From positions 1,773,569 to 1,837,568 of the forward strand of contig NC_044297.2 in NCBI RefSeq assembly GCF_004027225.2: a stretch of 64,000 nucleotides of DNA. Direction: 5' to 3'. The stretch comes from Strigops habroptila (lineage: Eukaryota; Chordata; Aves; Psittaciformes; Psittacidae). This document shows, in pieces, positions 38,901-50,863 of this stretch. The translations under genes were made by a program, and so were the position numbers. Below the pieces are notes generated by a model, which did no database searches, was not told the origin of the DNA, and saw only the letters and a list, made by a program, of their open reading frames with translations. The number at the start of each line of letters is the position of its first letter. Positions within the stretch are counted from its first letter, which is position 1.

Positions 38901-41739
38901 ACAGGTCCACCACCTGGACAGTGTTTGTCCTCAACATTTGCAAGCTTCAAGCTAGGCAAGTATATCAATCTACTCAGGTCCCTAAACATCATGGAACCAT
39001 AGAATAGTTTAGGTTGGAAAAGAGCTTTAAGATCAAGTCCAACCATTAACCCGGCACTTGTCCCATCCCTTGTTCCTTGGGAGAAGAAACCAGCCCCCAT
39101 CTCCTGGCTCCAACCTCCTGTCAGGCAGTTGTAGAGAGCGATAAGGTCCCCCCTGAGCCTTCTCTTCTCCAGACTAAACCCCCCAGGTCCCTCAGCCGTT
39201 CCTCATCACACTTGTGCTCCAGGCCCTGCACCAGCTCCGGTGCCCTTCTCTGGCTCCGCTCCAGCACCTCAATGTCTCTCTTGCAGTGAGGGGCCCAGAA
39301 CTGACACAGGATTCGAGGTGCAGCCTCACCAGTGCCCAGTGCAGGGGGACAGTCACTGCCCTGCTCCATCCCATTTATGCCAATTCAATTTCTGGGTGAA
39401 ATTCTAACCCTTGAGGCTTTAGCAGTCCTGCTGCTGACACTTGTTTAACTCAGAGGTTCTCTCTGGACAAACGGCAATAGTTGTATCTGCTGATTTGTCA
39501 CACTTAAAGGCTATCAGACCTTTCTCCTTCCTCTCCACATGTCCATGCATGCACACCAGTGACTCTCAGCCAGGATGGTGATGGGTTGCAGTGTGCACCA
39601 CGTACCAAGTTGGTAGTTCTCATTAATGCGCCGAATATCTTCATTTGAGCGAGAAGCCAGGATTTCAATCAGGCAGCCTTCATCTGTCCCTGCTCCCTAG
39701 GGAGTTGCAAAGACAAGATCAAAGAGCATTATGACAACCATTTGATGTGCCACTAGGATATTTTTCTAATGATATAGAAGTTAACAATAATAAATTCATG
39801 ATAAATATATAATTGTGGCATATCATGCTAAACTGACTAGAAAAAGCAACAAAAAAGGGAGATTCCCAAACCTTGATAGCCCTCCTCAGTTCACGCACGT
39901 CGTACATGATGGCAGGAGTCATCATACCAACGATGACCCTTTCAAAGTTCCCACTCAGCTCAGACTTCAAGTCATCAATCAGATCCTGAAAGACGGAGAG
40001 AGGAGAAATGAGCTGGGAGAAACAGCCTTTGAGAGCAGAACAAACTCATTCACCACTTTTCTTCACGCTCCAACACTCCCTGGATGTACTGTTGCTCTGA
40101 AGAGAACAAGGCCAAAACAAACTGGGCCAGGAAAAGCTTGTGCTGACCTTACTGTTGTGGAAATTAGGATGTTGTTCACATTTCCCCCAAGTGGTATAAC
40201 CCCAGAATGCCTGCATCTCCCAGGTAAAGCCACAGACACTCACCTCTGAAGACCACCTACCCTGCCAATAGTGCTTTTATACGTGATCAGAACTTGCTGA
40301 CGTTGGGAAATGTTTAGTTTGGTCAAGGTGTCAATGATGGCATCTTCATCTGTGCCTGGAAAAAAGCAATGTAAACCAGTCGAGCTGCTTGCACAAGAAC
40401 CAGATGCATGGTCTGGTCTTGTCCAGAGCGTGCCATTAGTCCTAATCTTCCATTCCTTACACGACCTGGTTCTCAACATCTTCTGTTCCTCACACAACTG
40501 GTTCTCAACAGCACTGGGGACTAGATCAATGCACAGAAGTGCCTCAACCCAGCCAGCAGTATGGCAGTGCCACACCACAGGAGAGACAAGAGCCTGACTA
40601 AGGATGGTTTTGTGGCCAAGACTTGGATTTCCAGTTGGGTTTAAGCAACTCGATTCCTTTCAGTGCCCTCATGGCACAATGAAAATGGCTGGACTTCCCC
40701 TCTAGCAAACCACCAGACGAAACCTTCCCAATGCTTGGAGAAAACCAGAGGTTTAATAGTGGATGGAGACCAACTTACCAAATCCCTTCATAGCCTTCCT
40801 TAGTGCCTGTGCTTCTTGCTCAGCACTGAAACTTGAGGCTCCCTTGATTGCTGCCTAAACCCAGAGGAGAGCAGTTATGAGACAAACTCAAAAGGAGACA
40901 TACACATAATAGAGTTGAATTTAACCCCCCCTTTTTTTCCAGTTGAAGTCCACTGACCAAACCTGGCTGATTTTATACCAGGATTCCTAAAAAGAGACAG
41001 TTCTAGAGGGACTTCCCAGCCACAGAAGAAATAAGCTGCAGGGACACAAATAAAAGGAGGAAACATCTTCATTTGCTGCCCACAGAGTATCTGATTTCCA
41101 GTGAGACAATGGCAAGGAGCCTGACATCTCTGTTCAGTCTGGCTGGGGCTTCTTCCCAGCAGTTTTCCGTGTAAATCATAGATGAAGCTGTTCCCATCAA
41201 AGCCCTCTTCCTGACTTCTCCAAGAGCAACCATCATTCTGTACCATAAGGTACAAGGAAGCAGTGTTTTACTCAAAACAGTGATTCACAAGCAGGTTTCT
41301 CCTGCCTCCTGCCCAGTGCCATTTCTGTGGGACTACACTGTCTCTTCCAAAGCTCTTAATATTCCCAGGAAAACCATCAGCAAAACACTGCTTGATATTC
41401 CTGTAGGATAGGCTTTCTGAAACACGGATAACTACCCTGTAGATGGCTACCTTGCAGCTTGAACCTGGCAAGAATAACATAGCCAGGAAGTTTATCTGGA
41501 GAAATTCATGCATTAATATCTGATTGAATTTTCCATTAACTCCCAAACAGGAAAACCCCAATTGTGTGGGTCATTCTCCTCTAGAATAAGGAAGCAAAGA
41601 GAAGTGATAAACTCCCCCACCACCACCCCATAAAGGAACAGTGATAGTGTTCTTCCTGCTGTGTCCTTATCTGAGCTACACTCCCCATGTTTTATCTGGT
41701 GAGAGCAACTGCTCAGCACAGAACACACACGCTCACCAT
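35854..41739 (-). CDS. ANXA4: Annexin A4, complete coding sequence, 12 exons
   Basis: Annexin A4 binds acidic phospholipids in a Ca2+-dependent way, assembles into lattices on membranes and acts in membrane repair and exocytosis. Coding segments (- strand order): 41739-41737 (ATG only), 40854-40779, 40355-40261, 39985-39872, 39696-39606, 38865-38786, 38395-38339, 37696-37603, 37124-37029, 36580-36522, 36295-36173, 35913-35854. All phases agree, giving 315 codons plus TAA; human ANXA4 is about 320. Four annexin repeats are visible, with type-2 Ca2+ loops GFGTDED (repeat 1), GAGTDEG (2) and GLGTDDN (4). Repeat 3 has KWGTDEV, as in mammalian ANXA4. The end, [13 protein letters not shown], matches human YRKVLLVLCGGDD. 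The N-terminus [10 protein letters not shown] is shorter than human and lacks its TKGGTVK segment. Confidence 0.97.
36173..36295 (-). CDS. ANXA4: ANXA4 coding exon 11
   Basis: [20 protein letters not shown], then [20 protein letters not shown]. Repeat 4 Ca2+ loop. Confidence 0.97.
36522..36580 (-). CDS. ANXA4: ANXA4 coding exon 10
   Basis: 59 bp, [19 protein letters not shown]. Start of repeat 4. Confidence 0.97.
37029..37124 (-). CDS. ANXA4: ANXA4 coding exon 9
   Basis: [20 protein letters not shown], then [11 protein letters not shown]. Repeat 3 continued. Confidence 0.96.
37603..37696 (-). CDS. ANXA4: ANXA4 coding exon 8
   Basis: [20 protein letters not shown], then [11 protein letters not shown]. 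Repeat 3. A Cys replaces the Asp that starts this exon in human. Confidence 0.96.
37750..38012 (-). mobile_element. CR1 fragment with reverse-transcriptase remnant (ANXA4 intron)
   Basis: The - strand translates as [20 protein letters not shown], then [12 protein letters not shown], the palm region of CR1 ORF2, with F-G in place of the usual F-D after QA. The adjoining 37,750-37,798 resembles a CR1 3' UTR (CACTGCCCAGTCCACCACTA). The two parts are joined by an internal deletion. It is the only CR1 coding remnant recognised in the window. Confidence 0.85.
38339..38395 (-). CDS. ANXA4: ANXA4 coding exon 7
   Basis: 57 bp, [19 protein letters not shown]. Human counterpart GGRDEGNYLDDALVRQDAQ. Linker between repeats 2 and 3. 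Confidence 0.95.
38786..38865 (-). CDS. ANXA4: ANXA4 coding exon 6
   Basis: [20 protein letters not shown], then LVSLLT. Repeat 2 C-terminus. Confidence 0.96.
38993..39372 (-). mobile_element. CR1 LINE fragment (ANXA4 intron)
   Basis: Begins CATAGAATAGTTTAGGTTGG and lies between ANXA4 coding exons 5 and 6, sense to the gene. It has its own internal deletion, jumping from TTAACCCGGCAC to TTGTCCCATCCC. Confidence 0.9.
39606..39696 (-). CDS. ANXA4: ANXA4 coding exon 5
   Basis: [20 protein letters not shown], then [10 protein letters not shown]. Repeat 2 Ca2+ loop GAGTDEG. Confidence 0.96.
39872..39985 (-). CDS. ANXA4: ANXA4 coding exon 4
   Basis: [20 protein letters not shown], then [18 protein letters not shown]. 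End of repeat 1 and start of repeat 2. Confidence 0.97.
40261..40355 (-). CDS. ANXA4: ANXA4 coding exon 3
   Basis: [20 protein letters not shown], then [11 protein letters not shown]. Repeat 1, with the conserved YKSTIGR. Confidence 0.96.
40779..40854 (-). CDS. ANXA4: ANXA4 coding exon 2
   Basis: [20 protein letters not shown], then AMKGF. The acceptor TTTAG was chosen over a second AG four bases later because only it keeps the frame with the ATG exon. Confidence 0.92.
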
Positions 41740-41792
41740 GGCTCTCGGATGGGGTCAGGCTGTTGCTGTCTGAGTCTCCAGGCACTTGACAA
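41737..41792 (-). CDS. ANXA4: ANXA4 exon carrying only the ATG
   Basis: Exon from acceptor TTACAG to donor GTGAGC. Only its last three bases (41739-41737, ATG in GAGAGCCATG) are coding; the rest is 5' UTR. Joining to the next exon gives ATG GCA GCA ATC AAG, in frame with the annexin core. Confidence 0.88.
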
Positions 41793-44700
41793 CTGTAACA
41801 AAAAAGGAGTGTTAGTTTTCTAGCAAATAATTAATAGAATATACCTTCTCTTGCCAGCTAATGGGGCTGGTTCAGTAACCATCTGGTTCCTCTGGGGACT
41901 AAAAGCAACACCTGAACTCCCATAGCAGCATCGCTGTGTTTCCAGTCCTCCTTTGTACTGAACAAAGGCTGCTTGCAACAGCACAGTGCCAGGACACCAG
42001 CCCTGCCTGAAGGAGGGACGTGGTGCACAAGCAGATGACCAGTGATTTAAGACATTTCTATCACTGGTGTGCCAGCCTGGCTGAGGCTACAAGGAGAAGC
42101 AGATAACATTGCCTTGGGAGCAAAGAGACTCAATTCCCATGGCTTCTAAAACACATGGCTTTGACCTGCTCAGGTTAAAGGTGAGGGTGTCCTGGCAGCC
42201 TTCACACAAACTCCCTGGGAGGCAGAGCCAGCATCAAGGTGTAGATGAGCATGCAAAGGATAACCTCACTTGAGGAGTGGGATGGGAGAACTATTGTCCA
42301 CCTTACTTAAAATCTGCTGCATCCAACCCTTCCTCAGCTTGGTGCAGTGTGTGATTCCTTGTAGGGCTGCAGCTTTAACTGACTGTTAAAGCCCTCGAAA
42401 ACGAAACAAACCCTTTCTTGCCATCTCCCCAGGGTTATCTTTTCTGCTTAGGATTTGGCTTTCATGCACAGGGCCTACACATGAACACACCCAAAGTATC
42501 TTCCTGGTCAATTGACAGTACTAGGACAAGGTTCACTTCCCTGCAATTCCAACTCAGCACAGCATGAGCCCAGCTTCTCCCATGAAGGGTGATGCCAGCG
42601 GCTGACGACATCTCTCCTTAATCCTGCTCGTGGTGCTTAAGAGCTGGTATTGAGGAGCCCAGACGGTTGTGCAAGAACAGGAGTGTCTTTGCTCATGCTC
42701 CACATGACTCTTACAAATCCAGCATACACTGGGAGGGTGCAGTTCAGGCAAGTTAGCTCAGTGTGACATTAGCCATGGATGTGTTACACACAGGCACTCC
42801 CAAGCGCTTTCTAGGTCACCTTTATTACACCCTGTGCAATCAGATAACACATGGAAAGTTATTAGTGTTTGTTTCTTTCATTTGATGACAGATTTCAGCA
42901 GTCAAAACCTGACTTAGGCCACTGAAAAGTCATCTTTGCTCTTCTCTAATCTTCTACAGAGCCATAAACCCAACTTTGTTTGCTTTAGCCAGACGCTAAA
43001 TAACGGCTCTGAATTTCACAGCTGCTTTTCTGATGCGGTTTTACCATTCAGTTGGCTTGTTCACAGGAGCAGGAATATTTGACAGCCTGGTTTAGTGGAT
43101 TAGAGGGAAAAGAAAGGTCAATACACAAGGAAAAAGGGGTGGGAGGCAGAAAAATCCTGTGTCCAAATGAGCTGGCAGAAAGAAACCAACACATGAGGAA
43201 AGGATGGGTGTGCTGGATATAGGGCAAGTGCTCCTGCAATGTCACATCACAACAGAATATTGACTGCAAGATTCCAATCCTTCATCCAGCTTAAACATGA
43301 TATTATGAACATAAAGCCAGACTTGTCAGCACTCTGCAGCTTAACACAGTTCCTGGCCTGCAGCTCAAATAGGGAAAACCAGCTTCAGGATAGGAGCAAC
43401 ACTTACCTGTGTTTTGAAGAATTAAACTATGCATGCAGAGAGCCAGCCAGCAAGTGCTAAGGTGTCCTGGCTAATCCCTGTCCCCATGTTACGTGCTTCA
43501 GCCCAGAATAAAGGCCTCAGCTTGCTGATACATGTCAGGAAACCAGAGGGTTTAAGGTTGCTCAAAGAATCACTGTCAGAGACACTAAGAAAAGTAATTT
43601 TACTAGAAATTGATAAATGTGTGATTCGACAGATTTCAATGGCAAGGTTCACTCTATCAGATACAAAAAGAGATTGGGTCAGAACTAGCAATGATTTATA
43701 CAGGACTGAAGTGATTTATATAGAATTGAATTGAAATGATGTGTATAGAAACTGAAAATACAAAGGAATAACAGAGACCTTCCTTCAGATTAGACCACTT
43801 TGCTTCCTAAACCTCCTCTCAGAGAGGAGTCTGGGTGAACCCGGGCTTCATCCCAGACCTGGCCAATTGTTTATGTCTAAAGGATGACAAATGTCATTTA
43901 GCAGCAGTTTCTATTGTTAAAATGAATCACAGGATTTCTAACAACACTTGATTATTGAACCTAATGTACATGTATTCACAAGTAAGTACCTAAACTAACA
44001 CACTAAGATGGAGATATATGGATATAGAGATTATAGACATATATACACGTTTGAATGTTAAATATTTCCCTTGGGAAAAAGTAAAAGTGTAGCAGAATAC
44101 TTATCCTATACTAACAACATACTCACAGCAGCTTTCTCAGCAGGGTTGAGTGTCAGTGAGCAGCAGGAACAGCCCAGGCAGCTGATCCCCCTATTTCCTA
44201 ACCTTGGAGATCTGGGGGCTCTGAGATGTGTCCCACTCAGAGGGAGATAACTGGATCCAGGAGAGCTCAAAGGGGCTCTCTCTTAGGACCACTATTTACA
44301 GAGTCTTAAGATGATGTAAATCAGTGTAAATTTTCATGCTGGCCTCAGATCTTTGTCAGGGAATGACTTCCATTTTCATTATCATGATATAAGAGAGCAT
44401 CCAGCCTTCCTGTTACCGTGTGGCCCTTCCCACCTTTGTTGGGTGATGAGAATCAATGGTCAGGGGGTTCCCAGCCATCCAACTCCATGCATTTGTGCGA
44501 AGGCTATCAGGAATTCTTGGGTCCAGGAGAGAGGGGGAGGGATGCGCTCCCACAGCACAGTAAACCTGGCTTAGAAGAGGCTCAGAACACTGTGCCCAGA
44601 TGCCAGAGTGCAGGTGTATGAAGCTGCCCTGCCATTATTCAAATCTTCTCCATGGACGACTGTTTCCTGGCAGGCTCTATCAGCTAACCAGGCAGTTAAA

Positions 44701-45732
44701 AGTCCACATTGATCTCTTCTAAGAGCTGACTCCAGAATAAACTTCATCTATCAGAAAACAGCTGAAGCTATCATGTGTGCTGGCCACTTCAAACCTAGGC
44801 TTGCTTTGAAGCCAGTTTGCCTGACTGCACTGAGCACACACAGCTCCCAGAAGCTCCCAACACCTTAACAGTATATAAACTCAGGGGTTTTTCCCCAAAT
44901 TTAAGCTCATAGACATATTTCCAGTCCTTACACCTAGGATCTGGAGTGGAAACCCACTGTTTTGGGACCCATCCCCTTGCAAGGCAAGCACTGGACTTGT
45001 TTGGCTAGTTCTTTCGTTGGTCTACTGGAGCACAACCCCACACCCTGCGCCTGCTCAGCTTTTCCATGGCTCTGTCACCACCAGTGGTTTCCAGTGTGTG
45101 GATACAGCCTGCTCCCTCCACAGCTGGCTGGGCTTCAGCAGAGTGCCCCGGGCTAGGTGTGGGGCTCACAGCTCTGATCCCAGCCCAGTTTGCAGCTTAG
45201 GAAAGGATCTCCCTTCTTCTGGCAAGCCCTGAGATAGCCAAAATATCCCAGCACCTCCCACACCATGACCTCTGCCTGGCCACACTGCCCTCATAAGGAA
45301 TACAAACATAATACTGAGTTAGCAGAGCTTTGTTCTCCTCATTTCAGCCTCTGCACCCACTCAAAGCTGTTTCACAACCCTCTGCCATGCCCTCCACAGC
45401 AGCAAGGAGGACGTGTCAGCTTGGGCACGGCAGAAATAGGAAGCAAAACCTGTGCCTGGAAAGAGTCAGCCATTTTCCTCCTTCCCAAAGGAAATCCTTC
45501 CTTCCTCGTCCTTCCTCCCCCCAGGCTTGTGTCCTCTAGGGCTGCCCCAATGCCTTGGCATCATGACCCTGATGGGCACCCACCCAGCCAAGGGCTGTCC
45601 CGCTCCCGCACAGCCGCACTTCGGCCGCTGCCGTCTGGCAAACAGGGAGCGGTTTGGCACCTTCCCAGGCACCTCTCGCCGTGCAACCCCTTCCCCATGC
45701 CAAAGGGGACCCCCGCTTGGTTTGGCACTCAC

Positions 45733-45850
45733 CTGATGTCCCCAGCGGGTGCCCTGGCAGGGATGGGAGAGCTGTGCTCGGGGTTTGTCCTGGATGGTGA
45801 AGTCCCCGCCCTGGAACAGGGAGGAACTCCTCCCTCCTGACGGGAAAGCA
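45733..45850 (-). promoter_or_regulatory. ANXA4: Candidate ANXA4 first noncoding exon
   Basis: A GC-richer, locally CpG-containing block with a consensus donor CATCAG|GTGAGT on the - strand, preceded by a GGGCGGGG box at about 45,806. Strand and spacing suit a 5' UTR exon. There is no homology evidence; other donors in the region could serve instead. Confidence 0.3.
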
Positions 45851-48103
45851 ATCCAGCCCCGCTGCCCTCCTCTGCCCTTCCCCAAGCACCTGTGACCCAG
45901 AGCAGGGAGAGATTCCTCAGGGAGCATCACACACCTTTAGGAAACGCACTTTTGGGGTTACACAGTGGTCTTTGCAAGTAAAAGCTGGCCTGGCAGGCTG
46001 GGATGGCTTCCACAAAGCCCCCTGAGCACACAAGCAGCATCTGATGTCTCACTGTGCTGTGTGTAACAGGGCACCCCAAAGGGGGATTGAGGGGGACGAC
46101 AGCATGGAGCACAGCAGCAGGCAGAAACAGCCCTGAGCAAGGAGTCCTGCTCATGCCCACATGTGGTTTGTGGGGATTTCTTACCTGTATTGTGTCTCCT
46201 TTGCTCCCACAGCACCTCCTCACCTCTTCAGCATCGTTTTCCCCTTGTCTAAGAGTAACAAACAGCCACGATTTCTGGAAGAATGATTATTTTAATAAAG
46301 ATTAGTACTTTTGCCTCAATAAATGGCACCACCCTCAAGTCAAAACACTGGAGGCAAAGGGACTTTAGTTTTACCCTTACGTGACACAGCCATGGGCAAG
46401 ATCATGAAGCTGAAGGAGGGAAATCAACATTGCAATGATACATATCTTCACTCTGTTTATCCTCAGGGCCTTTGGTCTCCTCTGATGCCAAAAGTACAGT
46501 TACTATAATGGGTAAATCAACCCTCTCGGGTTCATTTTTCCACTCATACAAGTTATAATCATCCCTGTGCCTCTTTGCACATGCTCTTTTGCTGGAAGAG
46601 ACCTAAATTTAGCAGCTGGGATGAATGCAGGCTGTGCTCCTGTGAGCATGTCTGTGAGCTGCCTTATTATAGCTCCCACTGCAGCTCAGCTCCCCAAAAC
46701 AACCCCACAGAGGCCACCAAGAGCATCTGCTCCCTCCCTGCTGCTGCAGGGGGTCACTGAGCAGAAGGGAAGAGACAAAACAAGGCTGAAGCCACAAGCC
46801 TTCTCCTTCTCCATTGCAGAGCCCTTTTCCTTGCACAAGCTGGCACTTTACCCCGTGCAGGATTCAGTGTGGATTAGTGCATGTTATCAACAGTCACTAA
46901 GGAGAAGCTCTGCTCTTTCCTACATCTGTTAAAGTTTCCATTCTGAGCCCTTCCTCTCACGTCAGCTGCCTCCTGCTCTGAGCCCATACCCCTCATTTTA
47001 ACCCACCACCAGAACTGCTGTTTCTCCCTCTTATGTTGCCTGGGGTTGTTTTTTTTTTTAGCCTGTGTATTTTCAAAGCTTCCTTCTGCTGCTTTCCAGC
47101 CTCTTCAACCCAAGGACAGGACGGCTGTGACACTGCAGGGTTGGTATATGCAACAGTAAGTATTTATATGCAACAGTACTTATTTAAGACCAGAAGTTAT
47201 TCATCCTTTCTGTATTCATCCTTTATATATTGCCCCAATCCTGCCATTTGAGATTGGGATAACTCAACCTTTTCTTTCCCCTTGGGAGAGGCTCCAAGTA
47301 GAGAGGAATATTTGAAGAGAAAGTGTGTGGATGCTTTTGGCCATCTGGAATTAGTCCTGTCAGTGTAGCCCATTCAGAAGCCAGATCCTGACCCAACACA
47401 CAGCTGAGTTTCCTATAACCTTGCCTGGTTATGGATGCTGCCTCCATAGCCATCCAATTCAGACTATCACAATTAATCAGACAGAAAAGGGGAAAAAAAA
47501 GCCCCAAACCAAAGCACAAAAGCTTCTGACCATGCTGAGAGTTGCTGAGCTTGCTCTGGAAGGCGGATGGAAGGAGGAGGGATTTAGGGCAGCGTTTGTC
47601 TGAACCCTGTTGTACCTTACTCCAAGAGCTGCTCCCTTCAGGAAGGCAAAGGGCTGGTGCTGTAGGAGAAATTTCCTATGTAAGATTCAGCAGACAAAGC
47701 TTTGTCTCTCCAGGAGCCCTTTATCTACGGTCTGCTCAGCTTTCAGCGTGTCTTTTCATCTCTTAAAGGATGAAAAGGTTACGGCTATCCTTAAATATCT
47801 CCAGCCTGAAGCACTAACACAGCTCTGCTGTCCTTACCTCAACAGTAATGGACAAGCCCACAGCTCCTATCAGTGTAGGAAGTGACAAAGCACATTTCAC
47901 TGATAACTCCTGTTTGCCCCATCGATTATTTTAAGCCCCCTTATTACAAAGCCCTCCAAAGCTCCAGACTTTACGTGGTTGCATACCTGCTCTGTATTCC
48001 CACTCCATCCTACTGTTCTCCCATCTCTACAAACGACATAATAGAAATTAAAGGTCACAGAAAGACAGGGCAGTGTGTAATGAGTAAATAAACTGAGCTC
48101 AAG

Positions 48104-48119
48104 CAGGAAGGAAGGAAGG
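48104..48119. repeat. (AAGG)n short repeat
   Basis: Reads GGAAGGAAGGAAGGA, about four units, in the ANXA4 upstream region. Confidence 0.8.
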
Positions 48120-50639
48120 ATTTATTCTAGGTCCCACAATGAGAACAGAGCTGAATCTCCTGAAAAATGGCAGCATTTCTGGTTTTGCCCTGAGGATCTT
48201 CCCTTTCAAATCTGCACCTCAAAGAGCAGGGGGGCCTAGTGCTGGAAGGGGAAACCTGATTAGCAGATACCTGCCTTTAGCTTTAGAGAAACAGCCTCAC
48301 CTCAATCACTGAGGTGCAAATGCTGGCACTAATGAAATCATCAGCCAATCTCCCACAGGTTTAAGCAGAGCCAGAATTTGGACCTTTGGGGATCATGCAG
48401 GTGTTCTCAGGAAGTTCTTAAGGGAATGTTCATTTTTATACCCAAGTACCAGCAGTTTGCAGTCAGCAGCCCCTGAAAATGGGGTTGTTCAACTGTTGCA
48501 CAAGTGCTGTTGGCACTGTGCAGCGATACTGCAGCTCTGCTGTTTCCACAGCAGGGTAGCCAACGTTGGGATGGAGGCTGAAAACCAGCACTTGCTTTTC
48601 TAAAGCACCAATTTTCATGTGGTTGTAAGAGGGTAAAGAATTCTCACCTTCTGCATATTGATATCAGGTTATTCAAAGTTAACTGCAGATATTAGGACTC
48701 ACTGCAGAGATGTAGGGGTACTTTTATCTCCTTACCTCCAGTTCAGCACTGTGTAAGATGAAACATGCATTTCCACACATCAGAGGTGGCCTCAGTGTAG
48801 AAACAGTGGTGTTTTGGCAAAGACCCTAGGAACAGCGAGCCTGAAGCTTTTGTTCTCAAGTGAAGCTCTTTTAAACACAAAGAGAGGAAGGAAGGTGACA
48901 TCCACACTCCCAGAACTAGGTAAGCAGCGTTGATTTGAGGTGGGAAGACCGAAACATTCCAATTCATGCAAGAAATGAAAGCATTCTTAGCTCTTCATTA
49001 CTTACCATAACCATTAGAGACACTGTTGTTACCAGGGGAATGTGTAGCACTCCACCTTGCAGCAGTTCAGAGAGGACTTCACGAGGGCCTGAGCCAGTTC
49101 TGCTATGCAAGTCGAGGGCTCTCTGCACAGACCTAGGCTGATTACATAAAGATACATGTCACATAAGGCCAAGGAAGAGGGGAGCAGAACTGATCTGAGA
49201 ATATCCCTCTAACCAAAAGTGCCTTTAGAACAAGACACTGCATAGACACGGTGATCTACGCACCTCAAAGTAAGCTCTATGGTGAGACAGGGATGAGCAG
49301 CTATATGCAAGAGCCACAAGTCAAACTCCCCACTTCAAGTGTGCTTCAATCACAAGACTTTTTAAGACAGGGCTGCTTGCATGTTCTGCAGGGGAGGAGA
49401 GGAGCTCCTAGGTGCTATTGCCATTTATAAGTGACAGCTATAACAGCGTCTGGGGTGCTACCACACTCAGTGCTTTCCACACTGCTGTCCCACAGCATAT
49501 GCTGTGCTGCCACCATCTCAGAAGTGCCCACACGCTCTGCCTTCCTCTCAGAGAGAAACTTCAGGCTGCACTTGGCCATGAGCCCAGCCTGCTGTTTTCT
49601 TTTATTAACTAAAGCTATAAACAACAGGGAGCACAAACAGTCCTGGGCCAGGGGTTGTCTGACAGCCTCATCAGCTCCTTGTGTTAATGGATGCCATCCA
49701 AAGAGGAGCTGGAGTCAGTGAGCACCTCTGTAGCGGGGTTGTGAAGAAGGTTAAGCACTTGTGGGTGGCACTTTTGCCTTTGGAAGAGCTCCTTGCAGCC
49801 ACACAAGTTGTCACTTGCTCTCGATCATAGCTGTGTTATCTCACCTTCCACTGTTCAGACGGAACTGGGGAAAACAGGTCTGCTTCAACACCCACAGCAG
49901 AGCTTAAGGCACAGACTGTGGCCTTAAGACAGGAGCCTTCACAGGATCTGGGGTTGCCTGGTCTTAATAAACCATTCCCAAGCCTTGCTGGGAAGACATC
50001 ACCCAGTGTGGATGCAGTGCAATCAGGATACACTGCTTGTCATGGTGTAGCCTATGTACTTTAAGGACAAGACTAGACTACTCTAATTGCATTTACATTT
50101 ACAGTTTGTACAAACATATTAATTTTGCCTCAAATAAATCAAGACTAATTGATATTATTTAAACCCCAGGCCTTAGGGCATTTGCCAGCTCCACGGAGAG
50201 ACATTCAGTCAGGAAAACTCCTAATGTCCCTGTGGTACAACCCAAACCCTCCTTCCTCAAAGCTGCAGGCTATGAACTGCTACACCACTGCTTCCAGCAG
50301 CCTTAAATGCATTATCAAGCCTAAATTCCATTTAATGAGCTTAATGAATGTTTGCTTTAATTAGCATACATATAGATCTGAAGAGGAAATGAGTAGCTTT
50401 AATTTTTTTCTTCTTAATTAATATCTGCTTCTATGTAGCTTTATCTTACTCAGCTGCTCTGTAATTTGGCTTTAACACAGCTCTAGGGGGTGGAAACAGG
50501 GCAGTGACTGCCCAGCTCAGTGGGACTCCTAAGGCACATGTGTATTCATTCCTTGATGGAAATACCAATAGAAGCTCATGACAGCTTAGAGAGAAGATGA
50601 CATGTTAAGCATCTTAAACATAAACAGGGGAAGTTCAGG

Positions 50640-50863
50640 TTGGAGATAAGGCAGAAGCTCTTCCCTGTGAGGGTGCTGAGGTGCTGGCACAGGGTGCCCA
50701 GAGAAGCTGTGGCTGCCCCATCCCTGGCAGTGTTCAAGGCCAGGTTGGACACAGGGGCTTGGAGCAACCTGCTCTAGTGGAAGGTGTCCCTGCCCGTGGC
50801 AGGGGTTGGAGCTGGAGGAGCTTTAATGTCCCTTCCCACCCAAACCAGTCTGTGATTCTATGA
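50640..50863 (+). mobile_element. CR1 LINE 3' fragment
   Basis: + strand, from TTGGAGATAAGGCAGAAGCT to CAGTCTGTGATTCTATGATC. The second CR1 3' end type; about 225 bp, strongly 5'-truncated. Confidence 0.9.

Noticed and set aside
44871-44878. TATATAAA as a TATA box in the ANXA4 upstream region
   Set aside because: No first exon or other promoter feature adjoins it; such a match is expected by chance.
45265-45840. 191-codon + strand ORF
   Set aside because: No recognisable family, and it overlaps a candidate - strand noncoding exon. Treated as chance.
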